A stretch of DNA of 37,099 nt from Paracoccaceae bacterium (GCA_024763335.1 JANTFS010000006.1:1-37099); one strand, 5' to 3'. Counted from the first letter of the stretch, positions 18,877 through 28,543 are shown. Numbers and translations are program-made. The notes: a model not told the origin generated them from the letters alone.

Positions 18877-19293
18877 ATGTCATCGACCGTTCCCGCTCTC
18901 GCCGAAGGCGAAACCCTGATCACCACCTTCACCGGCAGCCGCCCGACCTACATAAAGGAGCACGTGATGCTGGCGGCGATCGGCTCGGTGGGCGCGGTCA
19001 TTGTCCTCATGGCGATGGGCAATCCACATGCCTGGACCGGCGTTGTCGGCGCGGTGCTCGCGATTGGCATACGTGGGGTCTACGTTGCCTCGGAACAGAT
19101 CGGGATGACCTGGCATCTCACCGACAGGCGGTTGATAACCCCGGCGGGTATGTCGGTCCTGCGCGGTGACATCGAGAAGGTGCGCACGATCTTTTCGGCC
19201 GCACAGGTCGTCACCCGAAAGGGCGACAAATTCATGATCAAGTATCAGGCAGACCCCGCCGCCACCGCCGCCGCGATTCTGGGAAAAGGCTGA
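18877..19293 (+). CDS. Small membrane protein with bacterial PH-like architecture
   Basis: N-terminal EGETLITTFTGSRP, two TM segments, then WHLTDRRLITPAGMSVLRGDIEKVRTI. Confidence 0.75.
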   Translation: MSSTVPALAEGETLITTFTGSRPTYIKEHVMLAAIGSVGAVIVLMAMGNPHAWTGVVGAVLAIGIRGVYVASEQIGMTWHLTDRRLITPAGMSVLRGDIEKVRTIFSAAQVVTRKGDKFMIKYQADPAATAAAILGKG

Positions 19294-20302
19294 TCACGCC
19301 GAGCCACAGGAACAGCGCCACCCCAATCGCCGGCATCGCAAGAAAGGCGACGGCGGCCAGGCCCTGCCCGAGCGGGGGCGAAACTGCGGTGACAACGATC
19401 TTGGCGAGCCCGACCACAAAGATCGGCAGCAAGACCCCGGCGAAGACATCCCGGGGGCTGCCGCGAACCGGTGCGGTGGTTGCCATGTTTCCGTCGCGCG
19501 GGCTCCGCCAGAGCGCGATTGCCAGCAACGGATAGGCAAGGGCGGTGAGCAGTTGGATCGCAACAGGCGGGCGCCGTTCGGGCAGGAGCATCCAGTAGGT
19601 GACGAGATAGATCGCGGCGAGCCAGACGAATGCGAGGCTGCGTTCACGGGGGCCGAGCAGGGGATTGCGCGCCTGTGGGGGTGTGGTGTCGCGCAGCAGC
19701 CAGGCGGCACCGAGCCAGAGTGCGAGGAGGAGCGGGGCCCAGGTTGCGAGATAGAGGCCGGGATCGGGCATGTTGTTGCCGCTGATCACGCCCCAAAGCG
19801 CGATCAGCCCCCAACGGCGCAGCCGCCCCCACGTGTCCGGCGCGAAGAGCCAGCGCGGGGCGGGAAACCGCGCGCGCCACTCCGGCAGCAGCCACGTCAA
19901 CACCGCAAGCGGGAGCAGAAACGATGTCACCGCGTGGTAGAACAACACCAGCCCCAGCGTTTCATGCACGCCGATCCATGGCCCAAACCCGCCCATCGAG
20001 AAGCCGGGCATATCCGGGTAACCGAACCAGATCACCTTGGTAATCCAGCTCTCGTAGAGCCCGAAGACGATGCCGAGCAGGTAGAGTGCCGGCCAGGAGC
20101 TGCGCTGCATCCGCAGGGCAAGATCGGCCAGCAGGAGAAGGTGCAGCCCGTAGAGGGGCACGCCAAGGATCCAGACGTCCGGCCGCATGAGCCAGAGCTC
20201 GCCGGTGCCGGCAATGACCTCCGGCAATCCGAATGCGAGCAGCGCGGCCCAGAGCAGGAACAGCACCCTGGCCAAGCCGCCACGCCTGTTGCGTGCTTTC
20301 AT
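19238..20302 (-). CDS. Polytopic membrane protein of unknown function
   Basis: 354-aa ORF with multiple hydrophobic segments; convergent 56-bp overlap with the preceding gene. Confidence 0.75.
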   Translation of the reverse strand: MKARNRRGGLARVLFLLWAALLAFGLPEVIAGTGELWLMRPDVWILGVPLYGLHLLLLADLALRMQRSSWPALYLLGIVFGLYESWITKVIWFGYPDMPGFSMGGFGPWIGVHETLGLVLFYHAVTSFLLPLAVLTWLLPEWRARFPAPRWLFAPDTWGRLRRWGLIALWGVISGNNMPDPGLYLATWAPLLLALWLGAAWLLRDTTPPQARNPLLGPRERSLAFVWLAAIYLVTYWMLLPERRPPVAIQLLTALAYPLLAIALWRSPRDGNMATTAPVRGSPRDVFAGVLLPIFVVGLAKIVVTAVSPPLGQGLAAVAFLAMPAIGVALFLWLGVISLFPESRRRWRRGLPDT

Positions 20303-20407
20303 AGCGGTCTCCCGGCGTCAACTGCATCGGCAATGTTGCAGCAATCACGGGGCGAATCTATACCGGAGCCGGTGGCGCCCGGACTGGTGCCGTGCGGGAA
20401 GGGCGTT

Positions 20408-20953
20408 ATGGCGGAGCAATCGACCGGCTGGGAAGGGATCCTCGACGCGGGTGAGCGGATCATCTGGCAGGGTCGGCCCGATCCTTCGTTTCACGTCAGC
20501 CCGAAGAAGCTGTTCCCAACCTTGTTTGGCCTTGGCTTTGCCGGGTTTGCCTTGTTCTGGATGGCGATGGCGGCTCAATCCGGCGGCGGGTTCTGGATGT
20601 TCGGCCTGATCCACTTTTCCGTGGGCCTTTGGCTGACCGGCAATTCCCTGTTCGGCGAAAGCCTCAGGCACCGGCGCACGTGGTACACGCTGACCGACAA
20701 GCGGGCCTTTATCGCGACCGACTTCCCGTGGAAGGGTCGCCAGCTCGACAGCTATGCCCTCACACCCGCAACGCGCCTGTCGTTGCGCGGCGGTCTGCCC
20801 GGCTCGGTGATCTTCGCGCGCGAGGAACGGCGTGGCAACAAGGGGCGCCGCTACATGGTCGACATCGGCTTTCATCGCATTGGTGACGCGGAGAAAGTCT
20901 ACGAGTTGATGCGCGGGGTTCAGCGCGCGCACGGGGCGGAGGCCGAGGCGTGA
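20408..20953 (+). CDS. Small membrane protein with bacterial PH-like architecture
   Basis: AGERIIWQGRPDPSFH, two TM segments, RRTWYTLTDKRAFIATDFP. Confidence 0.78.
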   Translation: MAEQSTGWEGILDAGERIIWQGRPDPSFHVSPKKLFPTLFGLGFAGFALFWMAMAAQSGGGFWMFGLIHFSVGLWLTGNSLFGESLRHRRTWYTLTDKRAFIATDFPWKGRQLDSYALTPATRLSLRGGLPGSVIFAREERRGNKGRRYMVDIGFHRIGDAEKVYELMRGVQRAHGAEAEA

Positions 20954-21453
20954 GCGCGCGACCCGATATCGCCGCGGTGCTCGATGCGGACGAAGCGCTG
21001 CTTTGGCGGGGACATCCCAGCGCAGGCCGACGATCAACGGCGAAGGCGACCGCTTTGGGGGCGCTGTTCTACGTCGCGACGATTGCCTTTGTCATATTGG
21101 GGTGGTGGGTCGAGATCTTCCGCGGACATGTGCCGGTCTGGCACCTTGTCGTCTATGCCGTCATCGCGGCGGCGGCTTTCACCGCCTATCTCGGCCTGCG
21201 TGTCACCTTGCTGGACCGGCGCCGGGCGCGGGCGCGCGATGCCCGCACCGCCTATGCCATCACCGACCGCCGGGCGCTGGCCATCGCCGGGCCATACCGC
21301 AGCGAAGTGCGGCTCGGGCCGGAGGTGACGGCGGATTTGTCGGGCGACCTGCTCTTGATCGACGGCCCGGCGGCGCACCTGCGCTTCGAACGGCTTGACG
21401 ACGCGGCGCGGGCGCGCGACATCCTCAACGCGCGGATCCGGGGGAACGCATGA
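20950..21453 (+). CDS. Small membrane protein with bacterial PH-like architecture
   Basis: GTG start; DADEALLWRGHPS, two TM segments, RTAYAITDRRALAIAGPYRSEV; 4-bp overlaps with both neighbours. Confidence 0.78.
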   Translation: MSARPDIAAVLDADEALLWRGHPSAGRRSTAKATALGALFYVATIAFVILGWWVEIFRGHVPVWHLVVYAVIAAAAFTAYLGLRVTLLDRRRARARDARTAYAITDRRALAIAGPYRSEVRLGPEVTADLSGDLLLIDGPAAHLRFERLDDAARARDILNARIRGNA

Positions 21454-22715
21454 CCACCATCACCTTCGAGAATGCCCGTCTGGTCGATCCGGAAGCGGAC
21501 ACTGAAGCCCTCGGGAGTCTCACTGTAGCGGATGGTGCCATCGTCGGGCGCGATCTGGCGCCGCGTGGCGAGATCGTTGATTGCGGCGGCAAGTGCCTTG
21601 CCCCGGGGATCGTCGACATCGGGGTGAAGATCGGCGAGCCGGGGGAGCGCCACAAGGAAAGTTTCAGAACCGCGGCCGCGGCCGCAGCCGCTGGTGGTGT
21701 CACCACCATGGTCACGCGCCCCGATACGACGCCGGCGATCGACTCGCCCGAGACGCTGGCCTTCGTTACCCGGCGGGCACGGGAAGTATCGCCGGTGCGG
21801 GTGCACACGATGGCCGCGCTGACCAAGGGCCGCGACGGGCGCGAGATGGTCGAGGTGGGCTTCCTGATGGATGCCGGTGCCGTGGCCTTCACCGATTGCG
21901 ACCGGGTGGTGACGGATACCAAGGTGTTCGCCCGCGCGCTCACCTATGCCCGCCAGCTCGGCGCGCTGGTCATGGCCCACCCGCAGGAGCCGCAGCTCTC
22001 GCAGGGCGCGGCGGCGACTTCTGGCAAGTTCGCAACGCTGCGCGGGCTGCCGGCGGTCTCGCCGATGGCCGAGCGCATGGGGCTTGAGCGCGATCTTGCC
22101 CTCGTTGCAATGACGGGTGCGCGTTACCATGCCGACAACCTTTCGGCCGCCGCCGCGCTGCCCGCCCTCGAACGGGCCAAGGCCGACGGGCTTGACGTCA
22201 CCGCCGGGGTGAACATCCATCACCTGACGCTGAACGAGCTCGACGTCGGCGATTACCGGACCTTCTTCAAGCTCAAGCCGCCGCTGCGCAGCGAGGACGA
22301 CCGTGTTGCGATGGTCGAGGCCGTCGCCAGCGGGCTGATCGACGTGATCTCGTCGATGCATACGCCGCAGGACGAGGAATCCAAGCGCCTGCCTTTTGAA
22401 GAGGCGGCCTCGGGCGCCGTGGCGCTTGAAACCCTGTTGCCCGCCGCCATGCGCCTCATGCACGCCGGTGCGGTGAGCCTGCCCGCGCTCTGGCGCGCGC
22501 TGTCGCTCAATCCCGCCCGCCGCTTCGGTCTGCCCGGGGGCACGCTGGCGGAGGGGGCGCCGGCCGATCTTGTGCTGTTCGATCCCGACACCCCGTTCGT
22601 GCTGGATCGATTCGCGCTGCGGTCGAAATCGAAAAACACGCCGTTCGATGGCGCACGGATGCAGGGCCGAGTGCTCGGCACCTGGGTTGGCGGCAGACGG
22701 GTTCACGGAGGCTGA
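21450..22715 (+). CDS. pyrC: Dihydroorotase homologue, probable non-catalytic PyrC'-type subunit
   Basis: Dihydroorotase fold-family similarity throughout, but PGIVDIGVKIGEPG replaces the canonical PG(L/I)VDxHVHLREPG and SSMHTPQ replaces TDHAPH. Confidence 0.9.
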   Translation: MTTITFENARLVDPEADTEALGSLTVADGAIVGRDLAPRGEIVDCGGKCLAPGIVDIGVKIGEPGERHKESFRTAAAAAAAGGVTTMVTRPDTTPAIDSPETLAFVTRRAREVSPVRVHTMAALTKGRDGREMVEVGFLMDAGAVAFTDCDRVVTDTKVFARALTYARQLGALVMAHPQEPQLSQGAAATSGKFATLRGLPAVSPMAERMGLERDLALVAMTGARYHADNLSAAAALPALERAKADGLDVTAGVNIHHLTLNELDVGDYRTFFKLKPPLRSEDDRVAMVEAVASGLIDVISSMHTPQDEESKRLPFEEAASGAVALETLLPAAMRLMHAGAVSLPALWRALSLNPARRFGLPGGTLAEGAPADLVLFDPDTPFVLDRFALRSKSKNTPFDGARMQGRVLGTWVGGRRVHGG

Positions 22716-22716
22716 C

Positions 22717-23322
22717 ATGCCCGAGATCACAACATCCCTGCCGTTGCTCGGATTGACCATCATCCTTGGCTATCTGCTCGGCTCGGTTCCGTTCGGCCTC
22801 GTCTGGGCCCGGCTGTTTGGCCTCGGCGATATCCGCGATATCGGGTCGGGCAACATCGGCGCAACCAACGTGCTGCGCACGGGGCACAAGTTTGCGGCCT
22901 TGCTGACGCTGATCGGCGACGTGGGCAAGGGTGCCTTTGCGGTGCTCGTCGCGCGCGCGCTGCTGGGCGACGATGCGGCCCAGCTTGCCGGGCTTTCGGC
23001 CTATATCGGCCATCTCTACCCGGTCTACATCGGCTTTCGCGGTGGCAAGGGCGTGGCTACGTGGCTGGGCACCATGCTGGCGGTGGCCTGGCCGGTGGGC
23101 CTCGCGGCGGCCGCGACCTGGCTCGCTGCGGCGCTGGTCTTCAGGATTTCGTCGCTTGCAGGTCTCGTGGCCGCAGCGCTCGCGCCGATCTGGGCGCTTG
23201 TGCTCGGACGAGGCGACGTGCTGATCCTCGCGCTGCTGCTCGGCGCGCTGATCTTCGCGCGGCATCGCGAAAACATCGGTCGGCTGATGCGCGGCGAGGA
23301 GCCGAAAATCGGGGAGAAATAA
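22717..23322 (+). CDS. plsY: Glycerol-3-phosphate acyltransferase
   Basis: GYLLGSVPFGLVWARLFGLGDIRDIGSGNIGATNVLRTGHK; GHLYPVYIGFRGGKGVATWLG. Confidence 0.97.
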   Translation: MPEITTSLPLLGLTIILGYLLGSVPFGLVWARLFGLGDIRDIGSGNIGATNVLRTGHKFAALLTLIGDVGKGAFAVLVARALLGDDAAQLAGLSAYIGHLYPVYIGFRGGKGVATWLGTMLAVAWPVGLAAAATWLAAALVFRISSLAGLVAAALAPIWALVLGRGDVLILALLLGALIFARHRENIGRLMRGEEPKIGEK

Positions 23323-23409
23323 CCTCGAACCGGGCTGCCGGCGGAGTTGATTTTCCACCCAAACAGGCGCACGATCAGCCGGCAACAAGAATTGGGAGAG
23401 GGACTCACG

Positions 23410-23874
23410 ATGATGACATTTGGCGAGTCTGTCAGAACTTGTCTGTCGAAATACGTCACGTTTTCGGGGCGTGCGCAGCGGTCGGAATTCTGGTGGTGGA
23501 TCCTGCTGGTCTTTTCCATTTCCATCATTCTCGCGGCAGTAGATTCGTTTCTCTTCGGAACAACGGTTCGGACCGAATACGGGTTCGAAGCGTCCACCAA
23601 TACCCCGATCTTCTCGGGGATATTCGGACTGGTGACTTTGCTGCCGACGATTTCGGTTGCCGTGCGTCGCCTGCATGACCTCGACAAGTCCGGCTGGTGG
23701 TACTGGATTGCTCTCATCCCGCTGATTGGCGGGATCATCCTGATCGTGTGGTTTGCGATGGAAGGCACACGCGGTGCGAACCGGTATGGCCCCGATCCCC
23801 TCGGCGGTAGCGGCGGCGGCGCGGGTGGCGAAGGGTTGACGGCCTCGTCGGTTCCCAACGTGCCGCGCGATTGA
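23410..23874 (+). CDS. DUF805 family membrane protein
   Basis: YVTFSGRAQRSEFWWWIL; AVRRLHDLDKSGWWYWIALIPLIGGIILIVWFAMEGTRGANRYGPDP. Confidence 0.94.
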   Translation: MMTFGESVRTCLSKYVTFSGRAQRSEFWWWILLVFSISIILAAVDSFLFGTTVRTEYGFEASTNTPIFSGIFGLVTLLPTISVAVRRLHDLDKSGWWYWIALIPLIGGIILIVWFAMEGTRGANRYGPDPLGGSGGGAGGEGLTASSVPNVPRD

Positions 23875-23947
23875 CGGGTACCCGGCGCGTTTCAGTCAGG
23901 ACCGCTGGGGCGGGACCGCCCCGAGCGGGAAGCAAGGGCCGGTTGGG

Positions 23948-25318
23948 TCAGTAGCTGAATTCGGCGTAGATCCGGGTGAGATCCTCGTGCCAATCGCCAT
24001 AGTAGCGATCCAGCAGTTCGTCGGCCGGGGTCTTGCCGTCCTCGACGGTGTCTTCCAGCGCGGTCAGGAAGTGGCGCTCGTCCGGCACCATGCCGCCGAA
24101 GCCCGGCTTGGCCCGGCGGCGCAATCCGCCGCGCGAGATGTCGAGCACTGTCTCGGCGAGTTCGCGCAGATGCAGCTTGCCGACCTGACCTTGCAGGCCG
24201 TCTTTCGAGGCGGCGATGCGCAAGCCCTCGCGGGTTTCGGCATCCCAGCCCTTCACCAGATCCCAGGCCGCGTCGAGGGCGCCTTGATCATACATGATGC
24301 CCACCCAAAAGGCTGGCAAGGCGCAGATGCGCCGCCACGGCCCGCCGTCGGCGCCGCGCATTTCCATGAAGGTCTTGATCCGCACCTCGGGGAAGACGGT
24401 GGTCAGGTGATCGGCCCAGTCAGAAAGTGTCGGGATCTCGCCGGGCAGCGCGGGCAACTTGCCCTTGAGGAAATCGCGGAAGGACTGGCCGCGCGCGTCG
24501 ATGTATGTTCCGTTTCGGTAGACGAAATACATCGGCACATCGAGCGCGTAGTCGACATAGCGCTGAAAGCCCATGCCCTCCTCGAAGACGAAGGGCAACA
24601 TGCCGGTGCGGGCCGGATCGAGATCGCGCCAGATGCGCGAGCGCCACGATTTGTAGCCGGTCGGTTTGCCGTCGATGAAGGGGGAATTGGCGAAGAGCGC
24701 GGTGGCCACCGGCTGCAGGGCAAGCCCGACGCGGAACTTCTTCACCATGTCGGCCTCGGAGGCAAAGTCGAGGTTCACCTGAATGGTGCAGGTGCGATAC
24801 ATCATCTGCTTGCCCAGCTCGCCGACCTTGTCCATGTAGTCGGTCATCAGCTTGTAGCGGCCCTTGGGCATCATCGGCATGTCTTCGTGGTGCCAGATCG
24901 GGGCGGTGCCCAGCCCGATGAAGCCGGCGCCGATCTTGTCGGCCACGTGGCGCACCTCGCGCAGGTGTTCGTTCACCTCGTCGCAGGTCTGGTGGATCGT
25001 CGCCAGCGGCGCGCCCGAAAGCTCGAGCTGGCCGCCGGGCTCCAGCGAGATGTTGGCGCCCTTGAGCTCCAGCCCGATGATGTGATCGCCTTCGTGAATG
25101 GGCACCCAGCCGTATTCGTCGCGCAAACCCTCGAGCATGGCCGTGATCGAGGTCGGCCCCTCGTAGGGCAGTGGCATCAGGGTTTTCTTGTCGTAGCCGA
25201 ATTTTTCATGCTCGGTGCCGATACGCCACTCTTCCTTGGGCTTGCAGCCCGAAGCGAGATACTCGGCCAACTGGTCGGGGTGTTCGATGGGACCACCGCC
25301 GGACTGGGGAATGGACAT
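23948..25318 (-). CDS. gshA: Glutamate--cysteine ligase (plant/alphaproteobacterial type)
   Basis: WRIGTEHEKFGYDKKTLMPLPYEG; ISLEPGGQLELSGAPL; MMYRTCTIQVNLDFASEADMVKKFRVGLALQPVATALFANSPF. Confidence 0.93.
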   Translation of the reverse strand: MSIPQSGGGPIEHPDQLAEYLASGCKPKEEWRIGTEHEKFGYDKKTLMPLPYEGPTSITAMLEGLRDEYGWVPIHEGDHIIGLELKGANISLEPGGQLELSGAPLATIHQTCDEVNEHLREVRHVADKIGAGFIGLGTAPIWHHEDMPMMPKGRYKLMTDYMDKVGELGKQMMYRTCTIQVNLDFASEADMVKKFRVGLALQPVATALFANSPFIDGKPTGYKSWRSRIWRDLDPARTGMLPFVFEEGMGFQRYVDYALDVPMYFVYRNGTYIDARGQSFRDFLKGKLPALPGEIPTLSDWADHLTTVFPEVRIKTFMEMRGADGGPWRRICALPAFWVGIMYDQGALDAAWDLVKGWDAETREGLRIAASKDGLQGQVGKLHLRELAETVLDISRGGLRRRAKPGFGGMVPDERHFLTALEDTVEDGKTPADELLDRYYGDWHEDLTRIYAEFSY

Positions 25319-25345
25319 GGCAGGCCTCCGGCCGTTTGTTCGCGT

Positions 25346-25891
25346 TCACTGCTTGGTGGGCCAAGCTGCGGGGCGTGTCAATGCAGGGTGCGCGCCCGGG
25401 CGGGCCCAGATCACGACGTTGCGCTCGGGACGGGTTCGGCTGGCGCGGATGGCGGCTTCGATGTCGATGCCGGGAAGCGCGGTGAGGGCCTCGAACAGCG
25501 CGCCTGTGCCTTCGGCTGAGGCAGGCACGGCGAGGATCTCGCTGCCGGTGCGGAAACGCCACACCGGCAGACCGGCGCGGTCGGGCCCGATGGAAACCTC
25601 GGTGAGCGCCTCGAGCGAAACCATGCCGCCGCCCACCGGCGCGAAATAGCTGATCTGACGTTCATCGACCTCGACAACTCCGAGCCCGCCGTGGCCGGCA
25701 TGAAACCGCGCGCGTTGCAGGCTGGCCCACAGCAGTGCAGTGCCCACGATGGCAAGGGCCCAACCCAGCCAGCGGACCAGCCCGAGCGAAGCGATGCCCC
25801 ACCATAACCCAAGCGCCGTGACCGCAGCCGCGGCGATCACTCCGCGCCAGCGCTGGAGGCCTTCGGCGGCTTTCGGGCGGATAAAACTCAT
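25346..25891 (-). CDS. Hypothetical membrane protein, two N-terminal TM segments
   Basis: Hydrophobic pair near the N-terminus then a soluble domain; stop/start overlap with the acetyltransferase gene. Confidence 0.75.
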   Translation of the reverse strand: MSFIRPKAAEGLQRWRGVIAAAAVTALGLWWGIASLGLVRWLGWALAIVGTALLWASLQRARFHAGHGGLGVVEVDERQISYFAPVGGGMVSLEALTEVSIGPDRAGLPVWRFRTGSEILAVPASAEGTGALFEALTALPGIDIEAAIRASRTRPERNVVIWARPGAHPALTRPAAWPTKQ

Positions 25892-26745
25892 GGCGTGCCC
25901 CCGATGGTGACAGGCTGTTTCAGGATCGCCAGCGCGTAGCTGCCGATATGCTGGAAGCCAATGGCCTCGTAGGCCCGGCAGGCGGCAGCCCCCGAGGCGA
26001 ACAGGATGGCGGTTTGCACCCCCTCGGCGCGCAACTCGGCCAGATGCAGGGCAACGATGCGCCGGGCATATCCGCGGCCGCGCAGGGAAGGGGGCGTGTA
26101 GACGCCGCCGATCTGGACCATATCGGGCAGGCGCGCATTGAGCGCGGTCATTGCAACGGGCGTGCCGTCGACGGTGAGCAAACGGGTGTTTGGCTCCGCA
26201 ATTGCGCGCGCGGCCCGGTTGCGAGCCTCGGCGCTGACCTGGTCCGGCGTCGACATCCGTAACTCGGTCACATAGGCGCGGTGCCAGTCTTCGAGCAGGG
26301 GCCGGTCGGCCTCGGCGGGGCGGCGGAGCGTGCCCGGAACGCCGGGGATCACCAGATCCGCCAAATCCAACCGGTAGAGAGGTTCAGGCGAATCGAGTGA
26401 GAATCCGGCGGCCTCGACACCCAGTGCCCGCTTGGCCTGGGCCACCTGTGCGCTCTCGCCGGCGAGGCCTGCAAGCCTGCGTCCGGCCACCGCATCCGCA
26501 AATGCCGCCCACAGCGCGGGCGCCGCATCCGGGGCCTGGCTCAACGCAAAGCCCGCGTTGGACAAGCCGAACACCGCCGTGATGCCGCCCGCCTCGGCGA
26601 GCCAATAGCCCGTGCCGTGCGGGCTCTCACGGTCGAACAGGCCGAGATTGTGGAGATTGCCACGCAGGAACAGACTGGTTTCGGCGTGATCGGCGAGGAA
26701 GGTCTCGATCGCGGCCTCATCACCGGCGCGGGCGGGGCGCAGCAT
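25888..26745 (-). CDS. GNAT family N-acetyltransferase
   Basis: VQIGGVYTPPSLRGRGYARRIVALHLAELRAEGVQTAILFASGAAACRAYEAIGFQHIGSYALAIL. Start chosen at MLRPARAGDEAA. Confidence 0.9.
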   Translation of the reverse strand: MLRPARAGDEAAIETFLADHAETSLFLRGNLHNLGLFDRESPHGTGYWLAEAGGITAVFGLSNAGFALSQAPDAAPALWAAFADAVAGRRLAGLAGESAQVAQAKRALGVEAAGFSLDSPEPLYRLDLADLVIPGVPGTLRRPAEADRPLLEDWHRAYVTELRMSTPDQVSAEARNRAARAIAEPNTRLLTVDGTPVAMTALNARLPDMVQIGGVYTPPSLRGRGYARRIVALHLAELRAEGVQTAILFASGAAACRAYEAIGFQHIGSYALAILKQPVTIGGTP

Positions 26746-27497
26746 CACCAATCTCCGAGCGTCGATTGCCACAGCGTCAGCGCGGCGACGGCGGCGGTAT
26801 CGGCGCGCAGGATGCGCGGGCCGAGCCGCACCGGGTGGGACTGCGGCATGGCCCGCAGCCGGGCGCGTTCGGCTTGTGAATACCCGCCCTCCGGGCCGAT
26901 GAAGATGGCCCAGGGCGCGCCTCGTCCGGCCTGTGGCCCGTCCTCGGCGAAGAGGGGGGCAGCCCCCGATGAGCTTTCCGCGAGGGTCTCGTCCGCGAAC
27001 ATGATCTGGCGCTCGGTCGACCAGTCGTCGAGCAGCCGGTCGAGTTTTCTGAGGTCTTCGACGGGCGGGACGAATGTGCCCCCGCATTGCTCGGCCGCCT
27101 CGATGGCGTGGGCCTGCAGACGGTCGCGCCGGATCCTTTCGGCATTGGTGAAATCCGTCTGCACCGGCAGGATCCGCGCCGCCCCCAGTTCGGCTGCCTT
27201 TTCGACGATGAAGTCTGTGCGGGCCTTCTTGATCGGCGCAAAGACCAGCCAGAGGTCGGGCGGATCGAGCTGCGCCGCGCTTTGGCCAAGGCACATGAGC
27301 CGCCCGCCGCGCTTGCCGGCTTCGGTGATCTCGGCCGTCCATTCCCCGGCGTGTCCGTTGAACAGCGCCACCCGTGCGCCCTTGCCCAGCCGCATCACCG
27401 CGAAAAGGTAATGCGCCTGATCACGCGTCAGATCGACGGATTGCCCCTCACCCAAAGGCGCGTCTACAAAGAGGCGAATTTTCTCACGGCTCATCAT
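26745..27497 (-). CDS. rsmE: 16S rRNA (uracil-1498-N3)-methyltransferase
   Basis: RLFVDAPLGEGQSVDLTRDQAHYLFAVMRLGKGARVALFNG; IFIGPEGGYSQAE; LRADTAAVAAL. Confidence 0.94.
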   Translation of the reverse strand: MMSREKIRLFVDAPLGEGQSVDLTRDQAHYLFAVMRLGKGARVALFNGHAGEWTAEITEAGKRGGRLMCLGQSAAQLDPPDLWLVFAPIKKARTDFIVEKAAELGAARILPVQTDFTNAERIRRDRLQAHAIEAAEQCGGTFVPPVEDLRKLDRLLDDWSTERQIMFADETLAESSSGAAPLFAEDGPQAGRGAPWAIFIGPEGGYSQAERARLRAMPQSHPVRLGPRILRADTAAVAALTLWQSTLGDW

Positions 27498-27508
27498 GGG
27501 GGCACGAT

Positions 27509-28477
27509 ATGGCGGCGAAGGGCAAGACACCAGAGCCCGGCGGACAGGTTGCCGACGCGGTGCGCGGCAACTGGGTGGACCGTATCGCGCCGGTCTGGTC
27601 GCGGCCCTACCTGCGGCTGAGCCGGGCCGACCGGCCGATCGGCACGTGGCTTTTGCTACTGCCGTGCTGGTGGGGGCTCCTGCTGGGCATCGGCGAGACC
27701 GGGCAGCTCGGATGGCAGGATGCGTGGATCGCGCTGGGCACGGCAATGGGCGCATGGCTCATGCGCGGGGCGGGCTGCACGTGGAATGACATCACCGACC
27801 GTGACTTCGATGCCGCCGTGGCGCGCACCCGGTCGCGGCCGATCCCCTCGGGGCAGGTCAGCGTGAAACAGGCGCTGGGCTGGCTGGTGGGGCAATCGCT
27901 CGTCGCGCTTGCCATCCTTCTGACCTTTCACCCCAATGCAATTCTTCTGGGCTTCGTCTCGCTCGTCCCTGTTGCGATCTATCCTTTTGCCAAGCGTTTC
28001 ACATGGTGGCCGCAGGTCTTCCTCGGCATCGCCTTCAACTGGGGCGCCTTGCTGGCCTATACCGCCCATACCGGCTATCTCGGCTGGCCCGCGGTGGCGC
28101 TCTATCTCGCGGGGATTGCCTGGACGCTGTTCTACGACACGATCTATGCCCATCAGGACAAGGACGATGATGCGCTGATCGGAGTGAAATCCACCGCGCG
28201 GCTCTTTGGGGCGCACACCGTGCCGTGGCTCAGGGCCTTCCTGATTGCCACGGTCGTTCTGCTCACGCTGGCCATCGTGCTTGCCTTTGCGCCCGGGCGC
28301 TCTGTCCTGTCGTTGACGGTGGCGCTCGGGGGCGCGTGGTTCATGGGCTGGCACCTGTCATGGCAATTGCGGGTTCTGGATACCGAGGATCCCGACACCT
28401 GCCTGCGCCTGTTCCGCTCCAACCGCGATGCCGGACTGATCCCTGTGCTGTTTCTTGCCGTAGCCGCGCTCGTTTGA
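27509..28477 (+). CDS. ubiA: 4-hydroxybenzoate octaprenyltransferase
   Basis: LSRADRPIGTWLLLLPCWWGLLL; GAGCTWNDITDRDFDAAVARTRSRPIPSG; YDTIYAHQDKDDDALIGVKSTA. Confidence 0.96.
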   Translation: MAAKGKTPEPGGQVADAVRGNWVDRIAPVWSRPYLRLSRADRPIGTWLLLLPCWWGLLLGIGETGQLGWQDAWIALGTAMGAWLMRGAGCTWNDITDRDFDAAVARTRSRPIPSGQVSVKQALGWLVGQSLVALAILLTFHPNAILLGFVSLVPVAIYPFAKRFTWWPQVFLGIAFNWGALLAYTAHTGYLGWPAVALYLAGIAWTLFYDTIYAHQDKDDDALIGVKSTARLFGAHTVPWLRAFLIATVVLLTLAIVLAFAPGRSVLSLTVALGGAWFMGWHLSWQLRVLDTEDPDTCLRLFRSNRDAGLIPVLFLAVAALV

Positions 28478-28543
28478 TTGCACCCGCCTCGCATGGGCCC
28501 TATTGAAGCAAGACCGCAACCGGAACCGGGAACTTGATCGCCG

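Noticed and set aside
23336-23384. tgccggc/gccggca inverted repeat before the DUF805 gene
   Set aside because: 7-bp arms with a 35-nt loop in GC-rich DNA are easily expected by chance.
22507-23676. 389-aa minus-strand ORF
   Set aside because: Antisense to pyrC'/plsY/DUF805, all of which are well supported on the plus strand.
23987-25519. 510-aa plus-strand ORF
   Set aside because: Antisense to the glutamate-cysteine ligase gene; reverse-frame shadow.
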